This document shows positions 1-6,884 of a stretch of DNA of 9,903 bases, in pieces. Made by a program: the position numbers and the translations under genes. Every line of letters starts with the position of its first letter. The first letter of the stretch is position 1. The notes beneath the pieces are model-generated. The model saw only the letters and a list, made by a program, of their open reading frames with translations, had not been told where the DNA came from and ran no database searches. This DNA is from an uncultured Chlorobiaceae bacterium (GTDB lineage: Bacteria > Bacteroidota > Chlorobiia > Chlorobiales > Chlorobiaceae): contig CAILXE010000514.1 of the NCBI GenBank assembly GCA_903838095.1, positions 1-9,903 of the forward strand. Direction: 5' to 3'.

Positions 1-507
1 CAATGCTTTTTCAATATTACTGAAAAAACCCTCTTCGTCAAGGGTAAAATCGTCGTTCATCTCCAGTTTGAGACGATGAACATTACCTCCGGCAAGAATG
101 AACGCCTGAGAATGAATAGGATAACAGGGATCAGGCACCATGGCAAGATCTCCGGGATTTGTAATCGCCTGAACGAGGTGTACGTACCCTTCTTTCGAAC
201 CCATGGTAGCCACCACCTCACGATCCAGATCAAGATCGACGTTGTACTTCCGCTTGTACCATGTACCAACGGCACCGCGCAGTTTGTAAATCCCTTTAGA
301 GACTGAATAACCGTGGGTTCTTGGTTTATTGATACTTTCTATCAGTTTATCGACAATATGCTGGGGTGTAGGTCCATCAGGATTTCCCATGGAAAAATCG
401 ATAACATCCTCTCCCGCACGCCTCTCAGCCATTTTCAGTTCATTAACTGCGGCAAAAACATACTTCGGCAGACGCTTGATCTTGTCAAACTCTAATTCAT
501 CAAACAT
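1..507 (-). CDS. alaC: Alanine/glutamate-pyruvate aminotransferase, AlaC family (N-terminal part, cut by window edge)
   Basis: The reading frame starts at an ATG complementary to 505-507 and stays open to base 1, giving 169 residues of a protein whose family is about 400 long. It is a fold-type I, PLP-dependent aminotransferase of the cytoplasm that would make alanine from pyruvate and glutamate. Recognisable AlaC-type segments are RLPKYVFAAVNELK near residue 12, GEDVIDFSMGNPDGPTPQHI near 32-51, THGYSVSKGI near 66, the cofactor-phosphate segment ATMGSKEGYVH near 101, and PDPCYPIHSQAF near 126. The PLP-binding lysine lies beyond the edge and cannot be checked. LL-diaminopimelate aminotransferases are related, but the NPDG and SKEG segments favour AlaC. 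There is no clear Shine-Dalgarno motif. It is transcribed divergently from the redox operon, and nothing here shows a functional link to it. Confidence 0.8.
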   Translation of the reverse strand, partial: MFDELEFDKIKRLPKYVFAAVNELKMAERRAGEDVIDFSMGNPDGPTPQHIVDKLIESINKPRTHGYSVSKGIYKLRGAVGTWYKRKYNVDLDLDREVVATMGSKEGYVHLVQAITNPGDLAMVPDPCYPIHSQAFILAGGNVHRLKLEMNDDFTLDEEGFFSNIEKAL

Positions 508-740
508 AGTCAGGTAAAAAAATCATTGAGCATAAAAGAAAGGAAGAGGTGGTATCATAAGAAAAAAGAGCATCATATCAATGGCCTTAACCACTTTTTG
601 AACATAAGCCTTCGGGCATGAGTGAAATAAAAATCAATCAGATAAAATCTCAATATGCCTATAAATACCCATTCAGTGGAAACAATAGAAAGAAAATCAG
701 TGTTAGTAGTTAAGAGCAGGCAAATGAACTGATGATGTCT

Positions 741-775
741 TTAAATTACATTAAAATATTTTAAAATATTAATTT
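741..775. repeat. AT palindrome with tandem 10-mer
   Basis: The 10-mer TTAAAATATT occurs twice in tandem at 751-760 and 761-770. As a result 755-770 is a perfect 16-bp palindrome, and 751-764 is a second, overlapping 14-bp palindrome. The short arms AAATTA (743-748) and TAATTT (770-775) are also complementary. It lies about 90 bases upstream of the promoter candidate. It could be a binding site for a dimeric regulator, a bend or easily melted element, or chance in AT-rich DNA. Confidence 0.4.
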
Positions 776-859
776 GAATAGCAATATACAGGATTTGAAA
801 TCACCACTTGTCAGTTAAAAAACGATACTGAAGATGCTAAGGAATCCTGACTGAACAAT

Positions 860-887
860 TTGACATTAACAATTTTTTAATTAACAT
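860..887 (+). promoter_or_regulatory. Candidate sigma-70-type promoter for the hdr-flx operon
   Basis: A perfect -35 hexamer TTGACA lies at 860-865. A 16-base spacer separates it from TAACAT at 882-887, which matches TATAAT at four of six positions. Transcription would start near 894, leaving a leader of roughly 40 bases before the GTG at 937. The sequence between and after the boxes is very AT-rich and includes TTAATTAA at 877-884. The -10 assignment is uncertain because several AT hexamers nearby would also serve. Confidence 0.4.
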
Positions 888-936
888 ATTTGTAGAAATC
901 TTTTCGCTTCCCGCTTCAAGTAAAAGCATATACCAC

Positions 937-2445
937 GTGTCAATAATCGAGATTAAAGAAACTGATGCTCTCAAGCATCGGCTTGAGGATTCAACCGGCA
1001 ATGACTATAACTGCTGCTATCAGTGTGGTAAATGTACGGCTGGTTGCCCTGCGGGAACATTCATGGATAACCCTCCGACGCGTATCATGCGTCTTGTACA
1101 GGCAGGATATATTGAAGATGCGCTGAAAAGTGAGGCGCTATGGTTTTGTGTCGGCTGCATGACCTGTACTGCGCGATGTCCGCAGAACATAGATATTGCT
1201 GGCACCATGGATGCTCTAAGAGCTCTTGCACTTGAAAAAGGCCTTGTATCAGAAAATAGAGCTAAAAAACTGGTCAACGCCTTTCACGTTTCGTTCCTTA
1301 AAAACGTGCGCAAGCATGGTCGTCTGGAGGAACTTTCACTTGTCAACAGCTATAAGCTACGAACCAGATCTTTTTTGCAGGATGCTGAATCCGGCGTCAA
1401 AATGATCATGAGTGGAAAGGTCAAACCTTTACACGCCATCACTGGAAAAGGGGGCATTAAAGGAAAGGATCAGATTGCAAAAATTTTTGAAGCTTCTGAA
1501 AAAGAGTTTCATCACTCAGCGCCAAAACGCCGTCCGATAAAAAAGCAGTTTATTGCCAAAACTCCTTTTTCAATAAAGCCTGGCATGACCATTGGATACT
1601 ATCCGGGATGCTCTCTGAGTGGAACAGCTCGTGAATATGATATCTCCGTAAAAAAAATGTGTTCCCTCCTCGACTTGAAACTTCAGGAAATCGAGGACTG
1701 GAACTGTTGCGGAGCGACATCAGCTCATGCCACCAACCACAAACTGGCCGTTCTTCTGCCTGCACGAAATCAGGCTCTTGCCGATGCCCAGGGATTAAGC
1801 CTGGTTCTGGCCCCCTGTGCAGCCTGCCAGAATCGGCAGGTAACCACCAGAAAAGCCCTGATGGATTCACCTGAACTTTGTGAAGAGGTTTATTCAATTA
1901 CCGGAATAAAGCCGACCTGTAACGCGGAATTTATCGGTGTTACCCAGCTTCTGGAAGCTATGGATCCGGCAGAAATTCAAAAAAGAGTAAAAAAACCTCT
2001 CACCGGCCTTTCTGTAGCCTGTTATTATGGCTGTCTTCTGGTTCGCCCAATGGATGAGATGAGTTTTGACGATCCTGAAAACCCCCTCAAGATGGAGGCA
2101 ATCATGACCGCTATTGGAGCGACTCCGGTCGACTGGGCATTCAAGATTGAATGCTGCGGAGCGGGCCTGACACTTGCTCAGCAGCCTCTTGTTGAAGAAC
2201 TCACCCATTCAATTGCGAAAAATGCTGCCAGCAATGGTGCTGATGCATTTGTTGTTGCATGCCCACTTTGTCAGGCTAATCTTGATATGCGCCAGGGAAG
2301 CATGAGAAAACGGTTTGGGGACACTAAAGCGATGCCTGTCTACTATATTTCGGAGCTTGTGGCTCTTGCGTGCGGCGCTGACCCTGCTGAAGTAGCAATA
2401 GGCGAGCATTTTGTTCCTGCACTTGACCTTGTATCGAAACTTTAG
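937..2445 (+). CDS. hdrCB: HdrC-HdrB fusion, heterodisulfide reductase-like disulfide-reducing subunit
   Basis: This 502-residue protein joins two subunits that are separate in methanogens. Residues 1 to about 190 are HdrC-like and carry two [4Fe-4S] motifs: C27-C30-C33-C37-P and C71-C74-C77-C81-P. A basic linker (about 190-215) leads to an HdrB-like part with two CCG domains. In the first, C225, C257-C258 and C294/C297 have classical spacing. In the second, C366, C407-C408 and C442/C445 are all present. These residues ligate the two non-cubane [4Fe-4S] clusters of HdrB that cleave a disulfide, so the active site looks intact. The protein should be cytoplasmic, receiving electrons from HdrA. 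The start is a GTG; no in-frame ATG and no Shine-Dalgarno motif lie just upstream. The physiological disulfide is unknown: CoM-S-S-CoB is unlikely in a bacterium, and DsrC or a small thiol is an inference. Confidence 0.9.
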   Translation: MSIIEIKETDALKHRLEDSTGNDYNCCYQCGKCTAGCPAGTFMDNPPTRIMRLVQAGYIEDALKSEALWFCVGCMTCTARCPQNIDIAGTMDALRALALEKGLVSENRAKKLVNAFHVSFLKNVRKHGRLEELSLVNSYKLRTRSFLQDAESGVKMIMSGKVKPLHAITGKGGIKGKDQIAKIFEASEKEFHHSAPKRRPIKKQFIAKTPFSIKPGMTIGYYPGCSLSGTAREYDISVKKMCSLLDLKLQEIEDWNCCGATSAHATNHKLAVLLPARNQALADAQGLSLVLAPCAACQNRQVTTRKALMDSPELCEEVYSITGIKPTCNAEFIGVTQLLEAMDPAEIQKRVKKPLTGLSVACYYGCLLVRPMDEMSFDDPENPLKMEAIMTAIGATPVDWAFKIECCGAGLTLAQQPLVEELTHSIAKNAASNGADAFVVACPLCQANLDMRQGSMRKRFGDTKAMPVYYISELVALACGADPAEVAIGEHFVPALDLVSKL

Positions 2446-2467
2446 AGTACAAACTTTTGAAAAATAT

Positions 2468-2481
2468 AACCATGGGTGGTT
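2468..2481 (+). other. Small hairpin in the hdrCB-hdrA gap
   Basis: AACCA (2468-2472) and TGGTT (2477-2481) form a perfect 5-bp stem with loop TGGG. The gap (2446-2537, 92 bases) is the longest inside the operon. No run of T follows, so this is not a convincing terminator; an mRNA processing or stability element is possible. The ATG of a 20-codon mini-ORF (2472-2534) overlaps the loop. Confidence 0.3.
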
Positions 2482-2537
2482 TCTACAGAATTTGGGATAC
2501 CATTCAGGCTTGCAGTTTCATACCAAACGATTGAACC

Positions 2538-4508
2538 ATGGCGAAAATAGGCGTCTTTATATGTCACTGCGGTGAAAATATTGCATCAAAAGTTGATTGT
2601 ACCAAACTGGCGGCAGCTATAGGTGAACACCCTGGTGTTGAGGTCTCTGTTGAATACAAATATTTTTGCTCAGACCCTGGACAGGAGAGCGTTAAAAAAG
2701 CGATTCGTGACAACAATCTTACGGGCATTGTTATTGCTGCCTGTTCGCCGAGAATGCATGAAGCCACTTTTCGCAAAGCCTGCGCCGAAGCTGGTCTGAA
2801 TCCTTATCTTTGTGAAATAGCCAACATTCGAGAACAGTGTTCATGGGTTCATACCGATAAAGATATGGCTACCGAAAAGGCCATGGACATTACACGCTCG
2901 ATGATTGAAAAGGTAAAGCGCAACAACAAGTTACAGCCTATTGAGGTACCTGTAACGCGCAGGGCTCTCGTTATCGGTGGCGGTATTGCCGGAATACAGG
3001 CGGCGCTGGATATTGCCAATGCTGGTCAGGAAGTTGTCCTTGTTGAGCGTGAACCCTCTCTTGGCGGCCACATGGCCCAATTGTCGGAGACATTTCCTAC
3101 GCTTGATTGTTCACAGTGCATTATGACTCCGAGAATGGTTGAGGCTGCTCAACATCCCAAAATAAGATTGCTCACGTATGCTGAAGTTGAACATGTTGAC
3201 GGCTACATTGGCAATTTCAAGGTCCGGATTCGTATGAAATCGAGATATGTGGACATTGATACCTGTACTGGCTGTGGTGACTGCATGACGAAATGTCCTG
3301 TAAAAAAAATCTCGAACGAGTTTGACTGCGGCCTCGGTAAACGGACTGCCATTTACACCCCATTTGCCCAGTCCGTACCAAATATTCCGGTGATCGACAA
3401 GACAAGCTGCATTTACTTCAAAAACGGCAAGTGCAAAACATGTATGAAGTCTTGTCAGATCAATGCAATCAATTTCGATATGAAGGATGAATTCATTGAT
3501 CTTGACGTTGGCGCGATCATTGTTGCTACCGGATTTCAGGTTCAGAATACTGCAGGGTACGGAGAATACGGGTATGGGAAATATCCCGACGTGATCACTG
3601 GTCTGCAATTCGAGCGCCTTGCTTCAGCAAGTGGACCAACGGCTGGCAAAATCCTGCGATCTTCCGACGGCAAAGTTCCTGAAACTGTTGTGTTTATCCA
3701 GTGCGCCGGATCACGCGATCCGTCAAAAGGAGTACGTTACTGTTCAAAAATATGTTGTATGTACACGGCCAAACATGCAATGCTCTACTCCCATAAGGTT
3801 CATGGCGGGAAGACCCATATTTTTTATATGGATATTCGCGCGGCAGGCAAGGGATATGATGAATTTACCAGAAGAGCCATTGAAGAAGATGATGCATCAT
3901 ATCTCCGTGGCAGAGTCAGCAAGGTATGGGAAGAAAATGGCAAGCTGATGGTAAGGGGGGTTGATACCCTTCTTGGAAAACCTGTTGTCATCGAAGCTGA
4001 TATGGTTGTGCTTGCTACAGCCATGGTTCCGCAGCCAAATGCAAAAGAATTTGCAAAAATCATCGGAATCGCTTATGATGAATACGGTTACTACAACGAG
4101 GCGCACCTGAAGCTCAGGCCTGTAGAATCATCGACAGCAGGAGTCTTTCTTGCCGGTGCATGCCAGTCACCCAAAGATATTCCGGACTCTGTCGCCCAGG
4201 CTTCGGCCTCGGCAAGCAAGGTTCTTGCTCTTTTCAGCAAAGAGAAACTGGAACGGGAACCGGTTGTTGCCGCAACGAATGAAATAACCTGCGCTGGATG
4301 CTGGGGTTGCGTTCTTGCCTGTCCTTACAACGCAATTGAGAAAAAAGATATTTTTGACCGTTCAGGACGGCTTGTCAAACGGGTGGCTTCTGTCAATCCA
4401 GGACTTTGCCAGGGATGTGGCACATGTGTTACCTTCTGTCGTTCGAACAGTATTGATCTGGCAGGCTTTACCGAAAAACAAATTTTTGCAGAAGTGATGG
4501 GCCTCTGA
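2538..4508 (+). CDS. hdrA: HdrA, FAD-containing electron-bifurcating subunit of heterodisulfide reductase
   Basis: HdrA is the flavin hub of Hdr complexes: it takes electron pairs from the MvhD-type subunit and splits them between ferredoxin and HdrBC. At 656 residues this matches full-length methanogen-type HdrA. The N-terminal HdrA domain (1-135) begins with GVFICHCGENI and contains CSPRMHEATF at 69-78. The FAD-binding GGGIAG is at 147-152 and LGGHMAQLSETFPTLDCSQC at 175-194. Ferredoxin motifs are C243-C246-C249-C253-P, C291/C299-C302-C306, and a C-terminal pair, C585-C588-C591-C595-P and C624-C627-C630-C634. The C-terminal di-cluster part is where ferredoxin is thought to dock. MAKIGVFICHCG is a typical HdrA N-terminus, which supports the ATG at 2538 despite the lack of a ribosome binding site. 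QmoA is a shorter homologue without this full architecture, so HdrA is the better call. Confidence 0.93.
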   Translation: MAKIGVFICHCGENIASKVDCTKLAAAIGEHPGVEVSVEYKYFCSDPGQESVKKAIRDNNLTGIVIAACSPRMHEATFRKACAEAGLNPYLCEIANIREQCSWVHTDKDMATEKAMDITRSMIEKVKRNNKLQPIEVPVTRRALVIGGGIAGIQAALDIANAGQEVVLVEREPSLGGHMAQLSETFPTLDCSQCIMTPRMVEAAQHPKIRLLTYAEVEHVDGYIGNFKVRIRMKSRYVDIDTCTGCGDCMTKCPVKKISNEFDCGLGKRTAIYTPFAQSVPNIPVIDKTSCIYFKNGKCKTCMKSCQINAINFDMKDEFIDLDVGAIIVATGFQVQNTAGYGEYGYGKYPDVITGLQFERLASASGPTAGKILRSSDGKVPETVVFIQCAGSRDPSKGVRYCSKICCMYTAKHAMLYSHKVHGGKTHIFYMDIRAAGKGYDEFTRRAIEEDDASYLRGRVSKVWEENGKLMVRGVDTLLGKPVVIEADMVVLATAMVPQPNAKEFAKIIGIAYDEYGYYNEAHLKLRPVESSTAGVFLAGACQSPKDIPDSVAQASASASKVLALFSKEKLEREPVVAATNEITCAGCWGCVLACPYNAIEKKDIFDRSGRLVKRVASVNPGLCQGCGTCVTFCRSNSIDLAGFTEKQIFAEVMGL

Positions 4509-4565
4509 AGAGCAGCACCTTATGAATTGTGAACATACAGAAAACCTTGCTATCGAAATAAGCAG

Positions 4566-5015
4566 ATGAGTGAACCTTTTGAACCGAAAATCATTGCTTT
4601 TGTCTGCACATACTGCACATACGCAGGAGCTGATCTTGCAGGAACAAGCAGGTTGAAGTATGCCCCGAATGTACGCATTGTACGACTTCCCTGTACTGGC
4701 AGAATCAGCCCGATGTTTATCCTGAAAGCTCTTCAAAAAGGCGCTGACGGTGTATTGGTAAGTGGATGCCACCCTGGTGATTGCCATTTTACGCATGGCA
4801 ACTACCATGCACGACGCAGATGGATGGTTTTTCGGAGCCTCCTTGATTTTTTGGGTATATCTCCAGAAAGGGTAAAGTTCTCATGGATCAGTGCCGCCGA
4901 AGGAGGTAAATTTGCCGATCTTATTAACAGCGTCACTGAAGATATTCGCAAGCTTGGCCCTTTTGATCAATACAAAGAATTGATCAAAGAAACTGAAACA
5001 CCGGCGACACTTTAA
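4566..5015 (+). CDS. mvhD: MvhD-like [2Fe-2S] subunit (FlxD)
   Basis: This 149-residue protein belongs to the MvhD family, which passes electrons from a donor module to HdrA through one [2Fe-2S] cluster. Family signatures are FVCTYCTYAGADLAG (12-26), LPCTGRISP (41-49) and VSGCHPGDCHF (65-75). The cysteines available as ligands are C14, C17, C43, C68 and C73. In methanogens the partner is the MvhAG hydrogenase. Here no hydrogenase gene follows, and the partners are the FlxABC-type proteins encoded just downstream, so FlxD is the functional name. The start lies 57 bases after hdrA. Its ATG overlaps the stop of a 15-codon mini-ORF (4522-4569) as ATGA, which might couple translation. There is no Shine-Dalgarno motif. 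Confidence 0.9.
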   Translation: MSEPFEPKIIAFVCTYCTYAGADLAGTSRLKYAPNVRIVRLPCTGRISPMFILKALQKGADGVLVSGCHPGDCHFTHGNYHARRRWMVFRSLLDFLGISPERVKFSWISAAEGGKFADLINSVTEDIRKLGPFDQYKELIKETETPATL

Positions 5016-5026
5016 AAAATCGGGCA

Positions 5027-5857
5027 ATGATTACACAGGAAAAATACAGAACCAGAGTCAAAGAACTCCTTGCGAATAACTCGGTTAAAATGGTTATTGG
5101 CTATAAACAGGGATCGACTGCCGACCGACGCCGACCACTTTTTGTTCGTTCATTTGAAGAAGCTGATGAGCTTGTACTTGACAGCAACTGCATAGGAAAC
5201 CTCGCAGGCTATCTGGTTACCGAAGGACTTCTGAGTGATGAAAAACGAGTCGGTATCTTTCTCAGACCTGAAGGAATTCGCTCAATCAACATTCTTGCAG
5301 CCGAATCCCAGCTCAATACTGAGCAGATTATCATTTTCGGATTTGATACTTCGGGCAGAGAAGTCAAAGCCTTGCAGGGTGAACAAGCCGGAGACTTTTC
5401 AGGGCTTATTGACTCACTCAAAGAAAAACCTCCTGAAAAATCGAGCGATGCTCTTCTGTATCGAATCGATCAGATGAACACTGAGGAGCGATTTGCTTTC
5501 TGGAAAGATGAGTTTTCCCGCTGTATCAAATGCTATGCCTGTCGTCAGGCGTGCCCAATGTGTTATTGCCGAAGATGTATTGTTGACAGCAATCAGCCAC
5601 AATGGATCAATACTTCATCGCATACACTGGGAAATTTTGAATGGAATATTGTTCGGGCATTTCACCTTGCAGGACGATGTGTCGGATGTGGCAACTGCGA
5701 CCGTGCCTGTCCCGTCAATATCCCCCTCCGCTTTATCAACGCCAGGATGGCGCAGGAGGTGTTTGAGTCATTCGATCATTATGCCGGTACAAGCCAAACC
5801 CAAGAACCGGTGCTGGCAAGCTTTAACAAGGACGATTCCGAGACATTCATTCTCTAA
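5027..5857 (+). CDS. flxC: FlxC-like di-[4Fe-4S] ferredoxin subunit with FrhB/FdhB-like cysteine motif
   Basis: This 276-residue iron-sulfur protein starts 11 bases after mvhD. Residues 1 to about 140 form a cysteine-poor domain with RRPLFVRSFEEADELVLDSN at 35-54 and C55 in NCIGNLAGYL; I cannot assign it a cofactor. The second half carries C166-C169-C172-C176-P followed closely by C179, C181 and C184, then C218-C221-C224-C228-P. The cysteine-dense stretch CIKCYACRQACPMCYCRRC resembles the ferredoxin part of FrhB and FdhB, the F420-linked subunits, which suggests shared ancestry rather than F420 use. The role is inferred: an electron wire between the flavoprotein FlxA and FlxD/HdrA in the cytoplasm. 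The last 25 residues are polar and probably disordered. Which of the two iron-sulfur subunits should be called B or C follows my memory of the Desulfovibrio nomenclature. Confidence 0.82.
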   Translation: MITQEKYRTRVKELLANNSVKMVIGYKQGSTADRRRPLFVRSFEEADELVLDSNCIGNLAGYLVTEGLLSDEKRVGIFLRPEGIRSINILAAESQLNTEQIIIFGFDTSGREVKALQGEQAGDFSGLIDSLKEKPPEKSSDALLYRIDQMNTEERFAFWKDEFSRCIKCYACRQACPMCYCRRCIVDSNQPQWINTSSHTLGNFEWNIVRAFHLAGRCVGCGNCDRACPVNIPLRFINARMAQEVFESFDHYAGTSQTQEPVLASFNKDDSETFIL

Positions 5858-5870
5858 GTAACTCACTTGT

Positions 5871-6884
5871 ATGACAAGAATCCTTTTCAGCGATAAACTT
5901 GACAATTGTATCGCACGATGGCGGGCAGCAGGATTAACGGTGTTCGGCCCAGTAAAAACAGACACTCTATCGAGTTATGCTGCAATTGAACAGGCATCCG
6001 ACTTTGATTTTGAAAGTGTCTTGCCCGATCGTTCTATCAAGGATCTTTTTTTTCCACAGACCGAACCGATGCTGCGTTACACCATTAAAAAGCGGGCTAT
6101 TGAGACAGAGGATTTTACCCCCCCCAACGGAAAAAGAATCATTTTTGGCGCCAGACCCTGCGACGCATCAGGCTTGGCCATTGATGATTCCCTTTTTGGA
6201 TGGGATTACAAGGATGAATACTGGATTCAACGACGCAATGAATCGGTGATTGTTTCGATTGCATGCACCAAAGCCGACGATTTCTGTTTATGCTCGTCCC
6301 TCAATTTGGCGCCTGATAGCTCAACGGGTTCTGATGTGCTTCTTCGACCTCTTGAAAACAACAATGGCTGGGTTGTTGAAGAGCTTACAGACCGGGGCCG
6401 CGAAGCATTTTTGGCTATTGCAGAATTACTGCAGGATGGCTCTGACCCTATAGCCCCAATTGCTGACGTACCCGAAAAGTTTGATCTTGACACTTGTGTT
6501 GCATGGTTGCAAAACCCTGAAAACTTTGAAAGCAAATTCTGGAAAGAGATTTCAATGCGTTGTATCGGTTGTGGGTCATGCACCTATCTCTGCCCTACCT
6601 GCCATTGTTTCGACATTCAGGATGAAGGTGACACCTACAGTGGTATCAGGAGGAAAAACTGGGATAGTTGCTCATTTGCACTCTTTACCATGCATACTTC
6701 AGGCCATAACCCTCGTGCAACGCAGTCTGCCAGGTGGAGACAGCGCATCATGCACAAATTCAACTATTTCCCGGGGACGTTCAGCGTGAACAGTTGCAGC
6801 GGGTGTGGGCGATGCTCACGCCAGTGTCCTGTTGACATGGGTATTACCGAGACGTTACAAAAAATATCAACTTTACAGCCTTGA
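5871..6884 (+). CDS. flxB: FlxB / HydB-like [4Fe-4S] subunit (sulfhydrogenase beta family)
   Basis: This 337-residue protein resembles HydB, the beta subunit of archaeal sulfhydrogenase, which pairs with the NAD(P)H-binding HydG. The N-terminal half has the family segment IIFGARPCDASGLAIDD (90-106) and a cysteine group at C132, C139 and C141. The C-terminal half has two ferredoxin motifs: C231-C234-C237-C241-P with extra C244 and C246, and C309-C312-C315-C319-P. It should relay electrons between FlxA and the other iron-sulfur subunits in the cytoplasm. The gene starts 13 bases after flxC, and its TGA overlaps the TTG start of the next gene by four bases, as expected for tightly coupled subunits. 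No Shine-Dalgarno motif is visible before the ATG. Confidence 0.87.
   Translation: MTRILFSDKLDNCIARWRAAGLTVFGPVKTDTLSSYAAIEQASDFDFESVLPDRSIKDLFFPQTEPMLRYTIKKRAIETEDFTPPNGKRIIFGARPCDASGLAIDDSLFGWDYKDEYWIQRRNESVIVSIACTKADDFCLCSSLNLAPDSSTGSDVLLRPLENNNGWVVEELTDRGREAFLAIAELLQDGSDPIAPIADVPEKFDLDTCVAWLQNPENFESKFWKEISMRCIGCGSCTYLCPTCHCFDIQDEGDTYSGIRRKNWDSCSFALFTMHTSGHNPRATQSARWRQRIMHKFNYFPGTFSVNSCSGCGRCSRQCPVDMGITETLQKISTLQP

Larger units (their letters stand above)
508..936. other. AT-rich divergent intergenic region
   Basis: This 429-base gap separates the leftward aminotransferase gene from the rightward redox operon, so it should hold promoters for both. I see no convincing gene in it. The longest candidate is a 31-codon ORF at 618-713 with no ribosome binding site. 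A possible minus-strand -10 (TATGAT, complement of 572-577) has only a poor -35 (TTCAAA, complement of 597-602). The right-facing promoter candidate and the AT palindrome are listed separately. Confidence 0.7.

Noticed and set aside
608..617. A GCC-TTCG-GGC tetraloop hairpin
   Set aside because: The stem is only three base pairs, has no T-run, and lies upstream of both flanking genes, so it cannot terminate either.
618..713. A 31-codon ORF (MSEIKINQIKSQ...) in the intergenic region
   Set aside because: No ribosome binding site, low-complexity AT-rich composition and no recognisable family; chance ORFs of this length are expected there.
3111..3608. A 165-codon ORF on the minus strand inside hdrA
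   Set aside because: It is antisense to well-conserved HdrA sequence and its product has no recognisable motif; it is a shadow of codon use in the real gene.
2538..4508. Reading hdrA as qmoA (Qmo complex of sulfate reduction)
   Set aside because: The length, the N-terminal HdrA domain and the C-terminal double ferredoxin motif fit full HdrA; no qmoB or membrane qmoC gene follows, while mvhD and flx genes do.
4362..4808. A 148-codon minus-strand ORF across the hdrA-mvhD junction
   Set aside because: It is antisense to two solid genes, including their cysteine motifs, and has no family resemblance.
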